From NCBI GenBank assembly GCA_937891565.1, contig CALAHA010000394.1, forward strand, positions 1-20,717: a stretch of 20,717 bases of DNA, written 5' to 3'. The notes under the pieces are model-generated. The model was not told the DNA's origin, made no database searches, and saw only the letters and a list, made by a program, of their open reading frames with translations. Source of the DNA: an uncultured Ilumatobacter sp. (GTDB taxonomy: Bacteria > Actinomycetota > Acidimicrobiia > Acidimicrobiales > Ilumatobacteraceae). Below, piece by piece: positions 1-6,100 of the stretch. Positions within the stretch are counted from its first letter, which is position 1, and each line of letters starts with the position of its first letter. Both the position numbers and the translations under genes were made by a program.

Positions 1-688
1 GTTGACCTCCAGTGAAGACCACGACGCGGGAGCGCCTGTCGGCGACGAGCTGCGCGCCCACCGCTGCTCCGCCATGCACGAGTTGGAACAGCCCCGGCGG
101 GAGTTCGGCTTCCATGGCGGCGGTGGCGACGAGGTCGGCGGTGCCGGGTGCCCATTCCGACGGCTTCACGATGACGGGGCAGCCTGCGGCCATGGCGGCT
201 GCCGATTTGCCGACGATGCTTGGCGACGGTGCATTCCACGGAGCGATCACGACGGCTGGGCCGAACGGCAGGCGGTGCAACACGGTGGCCCCGTGGCGAC
301 CGTCCATCGCGCGTTCGGTCGAGGCTCGAACCTGTTCGGCTGCGCCGTGGAGGAAGCCGGCGACTCCGCTGGTCATTGGCTGCGTCACCGAGATCGGGAT
401 GCCGGTGTTGATTGATTCGGGCACCGCGAGGTCCGCCGAGATCGCTTCGAGCGCGTGTGCGAACCGTGTGAGTGCAGCTGACTTCGCGTCGACGTCGAGG
501 TCGAACCAGCCTCCGCTCTGGTGTAACTGGTCGGCCGATGCAAGCGCGGCGTCGACCTGGTCGGTCGCGGTGGCGAGCCCCTCGGTGAGGGCGTCGCCCG
601 TGTCAGGGTGGCAGAGGATGACGTCGGTCGTTTCCTGGGGCCGTGCGGACCGGCCGGCGATGAGGTCGAGCTGGTCGGGGATCAGCAT
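1..688 (-). CDS. Aldehyde dehydrogenase, N-terminal part (3' end outside window)
   Basis: This is the N-terminal ~229 residues of an NAD(P)-dependent aldehyde dehydrogenase, which oxidises an aldehyde to its acid in the cytoplasm. It reads without stops from an ATG at 688 to the window edge. Visible family landmarks are a PFGPAVVIAPWNAP stretch, a VIVKPSEWAP stretch (the N-K-P-S cofactor segment) and VVFTGG. The catalytic Glu and Cys lie beyond the window, so activity cannot be judged. An in-frame stop lies shortly upstream and no other usual start codon lies between it and 688. No convincing ribosome binding site precedes that ATG, so translation may be leaderless. The gene is divergent from a PuuD-like hydrolase, short-chain dehydrogenase and glutamine-synthetase-like ligase. 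That context suggests a gamma-glutamyl-aminoaldehyde dehydrogenase (PuuC-like role). The substrate is inferred; family membership is firm. Confidence 0.88.
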   Translation of the reverse strand, partial: MLIPDQLDLIAGRSARPQETTDVILCHPDTGDALTEGLATATDQVDAALASADQLHQSGGWFDLDVDAKSAALTRFAHALEAISADLAVPESINTGIPISVTQPMTSGVAGFLHGAAEQVRASTERAMDGRHGATVLHRLPFGPAVVIAPWNAPSPSIVGKSAAAMAAGCPVIVKPSEWAPGTADLVATAAMEAELPPGLFQLVHGGAAVGAQLVADRRSRVVVFTGGQ

Positions 689-846
689 GAGGTGGTGCCG
701 GTGACCGAGAAGATGGTGCAGAGATTCATCGAGGCGTTCATAATGGCACTACGATAGAACCATTGACCGTCGACCGTGAGGTCGCAGTCAAAAATCCGAG
801 ATCATCGACGTCAGAGACGACGGCGCAGAAACGAGAGGGACAGGTG
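689..846. promoter_or_regulatory. Divergent promoter region between the aldehyde dehydrogenase and the hydrolase operon
   Basis: These 158 bases separate two divergent catabolic genes and must hold both promoters. An inverted repeat AATGG (743-747) / CCATT (761-765) with a 13-base spacer is visible. Inside the spacer is a small CTA-CGA-TAG palindrome, which resembles the CTATG/CATAG core of the dyad at 4540-4563 near the Lrp-type regulator. A good ribosome binding site, AGAGGGA at 834-840, precedes the hydrolase. I cannot assign -35/-10 boxes with confidence. Confidence 0.35.
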
Positions 847-1566
847 ATGATGATTCCATTGATCGGAACGACCGGGCGTCGCTTGCTCGCTGCGCAGCTC
901 GTGGGTGTGCCGCAACAGATGCTCGACGCGTCGGTCGACGTCCATTTCGCCGAGTACACCGACAAGATCACCGACGCCGGCGGGGTTCCGGTGCAGCTGA
1001 CTCGCTCGGCCGACCCGTTGGCCGTCATCGAACACCTGCACGGCCTGCTGCTGGCCGGTGGCGGAGACATCGACCCGCGCCGGTACGGCGCGACTCCTGG
1101 CGTCGGTCACGGCGTGTTCGAGCCGGAGCGCGACCGATTCGAGTCGGCGTTGCTCGCTGCTGCAATCGAGCGCGGCATCCCGGTGCTCGGTATCTGTCGA
1201 GGGGCGCAGGTGATCAACGTGCACTTCGGCGGAACGCTGATCCCCCATCTTCCCGACGACGTCGGCGAGGCGCACTCATCGACTGGATACCCGCGCAACG
1301 AGCGCACCCACGAGGTCGTTTTCGAGGCGGAGACCCAGTTGGGTGAGATGTACGGCGAGCGCTGCCGCGTCAACAGCTTTCACCACCAGGCCGTCGGCGA
1401 CGTCGGCGATGACCTCGTTGTTGCCGCTGTTGCGGGCGATGGGGTCATCGAGGCAATCGAACATCGTCACCATGCCGTCCTCGGCGTCCAGTGGCACCCT
1501 GAAATGTTGGCCGACCTCGAACCCTGCTTCGACTGGCTGATCCGAAAAGCCAAAGAAAGATTGTGA
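847..1566 (+). CDS. Gamma-glutamyl-gamma-aminobutyrate hydrolase family protein (class I glutamine amidotransferase fold, PuuD-like)
   Basis: A 239-residue cytoplasmic hydrolase of the peptidase C26 / class I amidotransferase-like family. It should cleave the gamma-glutamyl amide bond at the end of a gamma-glutamylated amine pathway and release glutamate. The nucleophile elbow is GICRGAQ with Cys117, and the partner residues sit in GVQWHPE (His217, Glu219), so the catalytic triad is complete. The LLLAGGGDIDP stretch near residue 68 is typical of PuuD-like enzymes. I chose ATG 847 because AGAGGGA lies 6 bases upstream; GTG 844 and ATG 850 are also possible. The stop at 1566 is 10 bases before the dehydrogenase start, so the two are probably co-transcribed. 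The family is well supported. The exact substrate (gamma-glutamyl-GABA or another gamma-glutamyl amide) is not decided by the sequence. Confidence 0.9.
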   Translation: MMIPLIGTTGRRLLAAQLVGVPQQMLDASVDVHFAEYTDKITDAGGVPVQLTRSADPLAVIEHLHGLLLAGGGDIDPRRYGATPGVGHGVFEPERDRFESALLAAAIERGIPVLGICRGAQVINVHFGGTLIPHLPDDVGEAHSSTGYPRNERTHEVVFEAETQLGEMYGERCRVNSFHHQAVGDVGDDLVVAAVAGDGVIEAIEHRHHAVLGVQWHPEMLADLEPCFDWLIRKAKERL

Positions 1567-1576
1567 AAGAAAAATT

Positions 1577-2347
1577 GTGAGCTTCAACCACACCGACAAA
1601 GTCGCATTCATCACGGGTTCGGGCGCCGGCATCGGCCGCTCGACCGCACAACGACTGGCGGCAGAAGGCGCATCGATTGTCGTCGCTGATCTCGATGTCG
1701 ATGGCGCGGCCGAGACCGTTCGCCTGATCGAGGCTGACGGGGGGACGGCGATGGCCGTTGCCTGCAACGTCTGTGATCGGGCGACGATCGCCGCAGCACG
1801 CGACGCCGCGCTCGAGCGATTCGGCCGAATCGACTACCTGGTGAACAACGCAGGCATCGTGACGATGCACAGCCTCGACGAACTGAGCGAGGAAGACTGG
1901 GACCGCGTCGTTGACGTCAACCTCAAAGGGCCGTTTCTGGTTACACAGGAACTCAACGAGGCAATCGCGGCCGGCGGCGGTGGCGCAATTGTCAACCTGT
2001 CGACGGTCGAGGCATCGGTCGTCGTGTCGAGTCAGGGTTTCTGCCAAGTGCACTACAACGCGTCGAAGGGTGGTATACCCAACCTGACCAAGGCGCTCGC
2101 TGTCGAACTCGGACGCAAGAAGATCCGCGTGAACTGCGTCGCTCCGGGACCGATCGCCACGGACTTTGTCTCGATCGACGAGATCACCTCCGACGAGGCG
2201 ATGGATTTCATGAGTCAGCGACTCGTCATCCCGCGGGTCGGTCAGCCCGCGGACATCGCGGCAGCTATCTCGTTCCTGCTCTCCGACGAGGCAAGCTGGA
2301 TCACCGGTGTCCAGCTCCCTGTCGACGGCGGGTGGCTCACTCGGTGA
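1577..2347 (+). CDS. Short-chain dehydrogenase/reductase (SDR), classical type
   Basis: A 256-residue classical SDR oxidoreductase, acting in the cytoplasm on an alcohol or carbonyl. It shows the cofactor motif TGSGAGIG (residues 13-20), NNAG (90-93), a catalytic Ser around 142, and Tyr160-x3-Lys164 within YNASK. Asp38 at the end of the second strand (VVADLD) favours NAD(H) over NADP(H). The GTG start at 1577 lies 10 bases after the hydrolase stop, and the next gene starts 10 bases after this one ends, so it is the middle gene of a three-gene operon. In the Escherichia coli Puu pathway an amine oxidase sits at this step. A dehydrogenase here would fit oxidation of a gamma-glutamylated amino alcohol, which is inference. 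SDR membership and completeness are clear; the substrate is unknown. Confidence 0.92.
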   Translation: MSFNHTDKVAFITGSGAGIGRSTAQRLAAEGASIVVADLDVDGAAETVRLIEADGGTAMAVACNVCDRATIAAARDAALERFGRIDYLVNNAGIVTMHSLDELSEEDWDRVVDVNLKGPFLVTQELNEAIAAGGGGAIVNLSTVEASVVVSSQGFCQVHYNASKGGIPNLTKALAVELGRKKIRVNCVAPGPIATDFVSIDEITSDEAMDFMSQRLVIPRVGQPADIAAAISFLLSDEASWITGVQLPVDGGWLTR

Positions 2348-2357
2348 GACTGTCGTG

Positions 2358-3707
2358 ATGGCTGCCTCGGTTGAACTTCCTGACGGGATCGACACCGTTA
2401 TCGTCGCGACCGCCGACATCCAGGGTCGATTGATCGGACGACGCATTCCAGCGGAGAACTTCGCTGGCGCCGTTGAGCACGGCGTCGCTGTGTCGCAGTG
2501 CGTGTTCGGCTGGGACATCATGCAGAACTCCGAGCTGTTGGCGACTGGCGCACTCGACTACACGGGGATACACAACGGCATGGGCGACGTCGTCCTGATG
2601 CCCGACACGTCCACGCTGCGTGTCGCGGCATGGCTTGACTCGACCGCAATCGTGCTGGCGGATGCCGTCGAGGTCGACGGCACAGCAACCGAACTCGCAC
2701 CGCGGACGGTTCTGCAACGCCAGATCGCGCAGCTTGCCGCGATGGGGTTGACTGCGTCGGTCGGCACCGAACTCGAGTACTCCCTGTTCCACGGCGCGCC
2801 GAGCGAGTTGCGTGCCGACGAGTACCGCACGCTCGACCCCACGACGACGCGCCCGGCCGACTACTCGATCCTCGACGGAGATGCGCTCGAACCGTTCCTC
2901 GCCGATCAGCGGCGGCGACTGCTCGCCGCTGGCGTCGAGGTTGAGGCGAGCCAGATCGAATGGGGGCTCGGTCAGATCGAGACCACACTCGTCCACACCG
3001 ACCCACTGCGGATGGCTGATAGCCACGTCGTCTACAAGCTCGCGGTTCGCAGTCATGCTGCACAGCGGGGTATGACAGCGTCGTTCATGGCGAAACCGAC
3101 GGCCGAGCAGCCTGGCAACTCGTGTCACATACATCTGTCGCTCCGCAACGCCGACGGTGAGCCGGTCTTCTGGTCTGCCGACGACGCGCACCATGTCTCA
3201 GAGCAATTGCATCACGCGATCGGTGGAACGCTGCAACGGATCCCCGACGTGTTTGCGTGGTACGCCCCGACCGTCAACTCGTATCGGCGCACGCGCGCCA
3301 AAGACGCCGCCGGATGGGGATGCACTTGGGGTATCGACCATCGATTCGTCAGTGTGCGCGTTGTCGGCAACACTCCGTCGAGCGTGCGCATGGAGTTCAG
3401 GTTGGCGGGCGCCGACACCAACCCGTACCTCGCGCTGTCGGCCCTGATTGCCTCGGTGATCGATGGGCTCGAGCAGCGCACCGACCCGGGTGAGCCGGTT
3501 GTGGGCAGCCCGTTCGACCTCGATGTCGAAGAGACGCCACGTCATCTCGGCGCGGCGGTCGACCACTTCGCATCGAGTGCCTGGACACGCAGTGTCTTCG
3601 GCGACGCAGTCGTCGAGCACCACGCCACGCTGGGCCGTTTCGAATGGGACCAGTTCCTCGACGCAGTGTCCGACTGGGATCGCATCCGGTATTTCGACGC
3701 GATCTGA
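2358..3707 (+). CDS. Glutamine-synthetase-like gamma-glutamylamine ligase (PuuA/GlnA3/GlnA4-like)
   Basis: A 449-residue member of the glutamine synthetase fold family. It should use ATP to join the gamma-carboxyl of glutamate to an amine. The N-terminal beta-grasp reads ATADIQGRLIGRR. The catalytic domain shows GTELEYSLF (metal-binding Glu), GNSCHIHLSL (metal/ATP His region), NSYRRTR, and RMEFRLAGADTNPYLALSA near the C-terminus. Its company, a PuuD-like hydrolase and an aldehyde dehydrogenase, argues for a gamma-glutamylpolyamine, -ethanolamine or other amine ligase rather than housekeeping glutamine synthetase. I saw no clear copy of the usual adenylylation-loop Tyr context. I placed the start at ATG 2358 (GTG 2355 is possible) with GGTGAG upstream; a start upstream at 2307 would overlap the dehydrogenase by 41 bases. 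It is the last gene of the operon. Amine specificity is undetermined. Confidence 0.88.
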   Translation: MAASVELPDGIDTVIVATADIQGRLIGRRIPAENFAGAVEHGVAVSQCVFGWDIMQNSELLATGALDYTGIHNGMGDVVLMPDTSTLRVAAWLDSTAIVLADAVEVDGTATELAPRTVLQRQIAQLAAMGLTASVGTELEYSLFHGAPSELRADEYRTLDPTTTRPADYSILDGDALEPFLADQRRRLLAAGVEVEASQIEWGLGQIETTLVHTDPLRMADSHVVYKLAVRSHAAQRGMTASFMAKPTAEQPGNSCHIHLSLRNADGEPVFWSADDAHHVSEQLHHAIGGTLQRIPDVFAWYAPTVNSYRRTRAKDAAGWGCTWGIDHRFVSVRVVGNTPSSVRMEFRLAGADTNPYLALSALIASVIDGLEQRTDPGEPVVGSPFDLDVEETPRHLGAAVDHFASSAWTRSVFGDAVVEHHATLGRFEWDQFLDAVSDWDRIRYFDAI

Positions 3708-3874
3708 TGCCGGCAAGACTGGCGTGGACTCGGGTGCACACGTTTTGGTGACTCCGCCGACATCTCGTGGAGCGAGGCACTGACGTCGGAAGCAATCATC
3801 GAGGCAACGGTGCTCGTGGTGACGGGTGCCGACCAGAGTCCCAATGCGCGCGATGTCCCCGGTCGGTAGCTGCG

Positions 3875-4507
3875 TCAGGCGACGAACTCGGGTCGAGGCT
3901 GGGCAGCTGGAACAGCCCAGTTCGCCGGCATGGCTGCGAAGTCGATGAACGGCGCCTCGTCGCCCGACTCGATCGCTTCCTCGATCTGATCGTAGAAACC
4001 CTTGCCGGTCTCCTCGGCGAAGGTGATCGCCACTGTTTCATCGCTGTTCACTTCAGGCCGCTGGCAGTACTCCGGAAAGCTGTTCTCTGCGGCGTCACCA
4101 TCGGCGTAGCCGCGGGCGAACATCTGCTTGAGGACACCGAAGCCGTCGTTGCGGACGAGTACCTCGCCGCGCGGGCTACCGCCGTGGGCTTTGAGATGCG
4201 ACACGAAGGAGTCGAGGTCGTGGGTGTCATAGGCGATGTGCTGGCACGAGTGATCGCCGTGCTTGTCGACGAACTTCGTGACCTGACTCTTCTTGGACCG
4301 GTCGATCCCCTCGATGAGTGCAATACCGAACTCGCCGTGGTCGATGCACCAGATCTTCATGCTCGAGTCCGGGTCGCCGGGGCGAACGTCGTCGATTCGG
4401 TTGATCAACGTGCCCCCTTCGACCTCGATGTGGAACCACGCCCACTTCTCGATCGAACCCTGCTCGCAGGCGTACGTGATGTGGTCGACTCTCTTGAGGT
4501 GTGACAT
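3875..4507 (-). CDS. VOC-superfamily protein, resembling one half of 4-hydroxyphenylpyruvate dioxygenase
   Basis: A protein of about 210 residues with a vicinal-oxygen-chelate fold. The N-terminus carries VDHITYA and the middle carries QHIAYDTHDL, a signature seen in 4-hydroxyphenylpyruvate dioxygenase-type enzymes. Near FPEYCQRP a Glu could complete a His-His-Glu metal site. It is about half to 60 % the length of a full 4-hydroxyphenylpyruvate dioxygenase, so it is probably a relative with a different substrate. I chose ATG 4507; a TTG at 4519 in frame is less likely. It converges with the amine operon (167-base gap) and is divergent from an Lrp/AsnC regulator, which may control it. The fold assignment is fairly firm; the reaction is unknown. 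Confidence 0.75.
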   Translation of the reverse strand: MSHLKRVDHITYACEQGSIEKWAWFHIEVEGGTLINRIDDVRPGDPDSSMKIWCIDHGEFGIALIEGIDRSKKSQVTKFVDKHGDHSCQHIAYDTHDLDSFVSHLKAHGGSPRGEVLVRNDGFGVLKQMFARGYADGDAAENSFPEYCQRPEVNSDETVAITFAEETGKGFYDQIEEAIESGDEAPFIDFAAMPANWAVPAAQPRPEFVA

Positions 4508-4539
4508 GGGCAAAGTCAATCGCTGTGTTCAATGCGACG

Positions 4540-4563
4540 CAATCAACTATGACATAGTGATTG
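4540..4563. promoter_or_regulatory. 24-bp inverted repeat, candidate operator of the Lrp/AsnC-type regulator
   Basis: The outer arms CAATCA (4540-4545) and TGATTG (4558-4563) are perfect complements. Inside them CTATG (4547-4551) and CATAG (4553-4557) form a second perfect dyad around a single base. It lies in the 114-base gap between the VOC gene and the divergent regulator gene. AsnC-family regulators usually bind dyads beside their own gene, so self-regulation is likely. Binding is inferred. Confidence 0.5.
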
Positions 4564-4621
4564 GTATGGGCTTGTGTCGGAAGCATAGTGTTCAAGTTGG
4601 AGCGCGTGGGGGCGCGGTGAA

Positions 4622-5095
4622 ATGAACAGATCGCAACGAGCGCTCGACGATGTCGACCTCGGGCTGCTCGCCGCACTGCGCAAACACCCTCGGGCCTCGC
4701 ATGCCGAGCTTGCTCGAGTGGTCCATGTTGCGAGGGGAACGGTCTACTCCCGGCTCGACCGGCTCGCACGCGAGGGCGTCATCATCGACCACGCTCCGAC
4801 GGTGGACGCAGCAGCTGCGGGCTTCGACGTGCTGGCGTTTACGACACTGGAGATACAGCAAGGCTCTCACGACGTCACCATTGCCGGACTCGCGGCGATC
4901 GACGAGGTGCTGGAGGTCCACACCGTGACCGGAGCCGGCGACGTGCTGTGCAAGATCATCGCTCGTTCGAATGACCATCTCCATCAGGTCTTGCAGCGCG
5001 TGACCGCGATCGCCACCGTGATGCGCAGCGAGAGCCAGTTGGCGCTGAACGTGAGCCATCGGCGCTCGGTGCTCGACGTCGTCGTCGGGCAGTGA
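4622..5095 (+). CDS. Lrp/AsnC family transcriptional regulator
   Basis: A 157-residue DNA-binding regulator of the feast/famine type, which senses an amino acid or related small molecule. The N-terminal winged helix-turn-helix is visible as LDDVDLGLLAALRKHPRASH, followed by the helix pair ending GTVYSRLDRL (about residues 8-50). The C-terminal effector and oligomerisation (RAM) domain follows, with alternating strands and a GAGDVLCKII turn near residue 110. Length is normal for the family. It is divergent from the VOC gene, with a strong dyad at 4540-4563 between them, and near the gamma-glutamylation operon. Control of the VOC gene is the simplest reading. Control of the amine operon is possible because a related CTA/TAG core occurs at 748-756. 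Confidence 0.9.
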   Translation: MNRSQRALDDVDLGLLAALRKHPRASHAELARVVHVARGTVYSRLDRLAREGVIIDHAPTVDAAAAGFDVLAFTTLEIQQGSHDVTIAGLAAIDEVLEVHTVTGAGDVLCKIIARSNDHLHQVLQRVTAIATVMRSESQLALNVSHRRSVLDVVVGQ

Positions 5096-5410
5096 CGAAC
5101 GCGAGCATTGCTCCGCGTCACACTCGCGTGACCCGAACCCGTCGCGTGCCGCTCAGGTGTCGACTCGGACCAGGCCGTGACCTGGCGGGTTGCGAGCGAC
5201 GGACCCGTTGGGTCACAGGGTGCGAGGTGATGTGGATGACTCCCTCGGATCTGAGTGCGTGTCCTCGCCGCTCTTTGGAGCTGTGCGCCTCGCGTTGAAG
5301 AAGATCACGAAAAGATCACAGGACTCTCCGGACTGTCGCCGATTCGGGCGGATGACGGATACGGCGGTGGACGATCTGGATAGGGGACCCGTACAGAACG
5401 GGCATCTCTG
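5096..5410. other. 315-base stretch without a convincing gene
   Basis: No frame here has coding-like composition or a recognisable product. Visible structure: a short hairpin GTCAC (5117-5121) / GTGAC (5128-5132), a weak candidate terminator for the Lrp-type gene; two copies of AAGATCAC (5301-5308 and 5312-5319) at an 11-base period; and a hairpin CCCGT/ACGGG near 5389-5403. It leads directly into the tRNA-like element. It may be a promoter region or junction DNA. Confidence 0.4.
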
Positions 5411-5502
5411 GACCGGGCTGGACGCATCGGACGGTTTCGAACCGGCTTAAACCCCCCTTCCATTCACGTGGAGTACGGGTTCAAATCCCGTCCCGGGCAC
5501 CA
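5411..5502 (+). tRNA. tRNA-Leu-like element: intact 3' half with CCA, degenerate 5' half
   Basis: The 3' part is a textbook tRNA end: T stem ACGGG (5475-5479) / CCCGT (5487-5491) around the loop TTCAAAT, acceptor strand CCCGGGC (5492-5498), discriminator A (5499) and encoded CCA (5500-5502). A 5-bp variable arm TTCCA/TGGAG precedes it, which together with A73 suggests leucine type. At the right distance GACCGGG (5411-5417) pairs with the acceptor strand at 6 of 7 positions. The D and anticodon arms do not fold properly: a CTTAAAC loop (anticodon TAA) has only two flanking base pairs, and position 8 is C. It may be a decayed tRNA, a gene with an unusual middle, or a 3' tRNA fragment left at an attachment site. 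The 3' half is well supported; a functional tRNA is not. Confidence 0.4.
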
Positions 5503-5522
5503 TACGCTAGTGTTATTCAATC

Positions 5523-5672
5523 TCAATGAGTTGAGCTTGCAAGCAAAACGCCGGCATCAGCCTCGGAACGTGCAAACGCCGCCAGATGCTTCGCCAGGGC
5601 TTCAAAACCAAGTGTGAGGCCGAGGTCTACTATTTCGGCGAACTCGTGAGGCTCAAGCGCTTTTGTTCTCAC
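5523..5672 (-). CDS. Small hypothetical protein (49 residues) overlapping the end of the WhiB gene
   Basis: A GTG at 5672 opens a 49-codon frame that overlaps the last 20 bases of the WhiB-type gene in another frame and runs on to 5523. The non-overlapping part reads like coding sequence: acidic and aliphatic residues in helical spacing (EIVDLGLTLGFEALAKHLAA), with no low-complexity runs. AAGAGAAG lies just upstream and could serve as a ribosome binding site. I do not recognise the product. The overlap suggests translational coupling to WhiB, so a WhiB partner or co-regulated small protein is conceivable, but nothing in the sequence shows it. It ends 21 bases from the tRNA-like element on the opposite strand. 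Confidence 0.4.
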   Translation of the reverse strand: MRTKALEPHEFAEIVDLGLTLGFEALAKHLAAFARSEADAGVLLASSTH

Positions 5673-6012
5673 GCTTCTCTTGATCGGCAAGTCGTGCTCG
5701 CAGACCAATTGGAGCGGTGACTCTGAACCCGAGCACGTGGCGGTCTTCTTCGGACTCACCGGCCCAGTAGCCGTACTCGCAATTCGCCCGTGCAATCGTG
5801 CGGCACTCGTCAAAGACGGGGCATTCATCGCAGATTCGCTTGGCCTTGGCTTCGCGGCGGGCGCGGGCTTCAGGCCGTTCGGCTTTGCGTGCGAAGAACA
5901 GTGTGAGCTGGCCGCGGCAGGCCGCTTCCAGTTTCCAGTCGACGTCAGCTACAACCGGGCTGCTTGTCTCAGGATCGCTGTCGAGTAGGTGGAGCGTTGA
6001 GTTGTTCATCAT
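5653..6012 (-). CDS. WhiB family iron-sulfur transcriptional regulator
   Basis: A 119-residue WhiB-like protein, an actinobacterial regulator that carries a 4Fe-4S cluster and works with the primary sigma factor. Four cluster cysteines are present in the family spacing: Cys32 (AACRG), then Cys61, Cys64 and Cys70 (CDECPVFDEC). The glycine/tryptophan turn is GYWAGESEEDR (81-91) where the family usually has GVWGG, followed by a basic C-terminal DNA-binding tail. ATG codons at 6012 and 6009 are both possible; AAAGG at 6017-6021 sits 4 and 7 bases away, so 6009 has the better spacing. It lies downstream of the rhodopsin gene on the same strand, separated by a hairpin (6028-6073). Redox or light-stress control of the neighbouring locus is an inference from position. 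Confidence 0.93.
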   Translation of the reverse strand: MMNNSTLHLLDSDPETSSPVVADVDWKLEAACRGQLTLFFARKAERPEARARREAKAKRICDECPVFDECRTIARANCEYGYWAGESEEDRHVLGFRVTAPIGLRARLADQEKRENKSA

Positions 6013-6027
6013 TCATCCTTTCTGGAC

Positions 6028-6073
6028 GGGCCCGACACCCCAGGGGGGGGGTTGGGGGAGAGGTGTCGGACCC
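6028..6073 (-). terminator. Strong hairpin between rhodopsin and WhiB genes, terminator or leader structure
   Basis: Arms 6028-6039 and 6062-6073 are complementary at 11 of 12 positions (core CCGACACC/GGTGTCGG). The 22-base loop holds a run of nine G and a run of five G on the + strand (6043-6058), which are C runs in the minus-strand RNA. There is no T tract. It follows the rhodopsin stop by 27 bases and precedes the WhiB start by 15. It could stop rhodopsin transcripts, protect their 3' end or act as a WhiB leader structure. Confidence 0.55.
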
Positions 6074-6100
6074 GCACTGATATTCATGCTGTGGTGGGAA

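Noticed and set aside
12..704. Open frame on the + strand at the left edge
   Set aside because: It is antisense to the aldehyde dehydrogenase, is rich in Ala/Ser/Arg without motifs, and has no partner family. High GC makes such long antisense frames common.
1445..2521. Long minus-strand open frame opposite the dehydrogenase and ligase genes
   Set aside because: Antisense shadow of two genes with clear motifs; the translation has no recognisable domain.
3767..4504. Plus-strand open frame of 245 codons opposite the VOC gene
   Set aside because: The minus-strand frame carries VOC motifs (VDHITYA, QHIAYDTHDL), so this is its antisense image.
5092..5298. 68-codon open frame after the Lrp-type gene
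   Set aside because: No ribosome binding site, Arg-rich and low in hydrophobic core residues; better read as non-coding.
5411..5502. tmRNA, because of GGGCTG and ACGGTTTCGA near a tRNA-like 3' end
   Set aside because: The 5' and 3' parts are only tens of bases apart with no tag reading frame, and the acceptor lacks the G3-U70 pair needed for alanine charging.
5411..5502. Selenocysteine tRNA, because of length and long variable arm
   Set aside because: No TCA anticodon, no 8-bp acceptor, and discriminator A instead of G.
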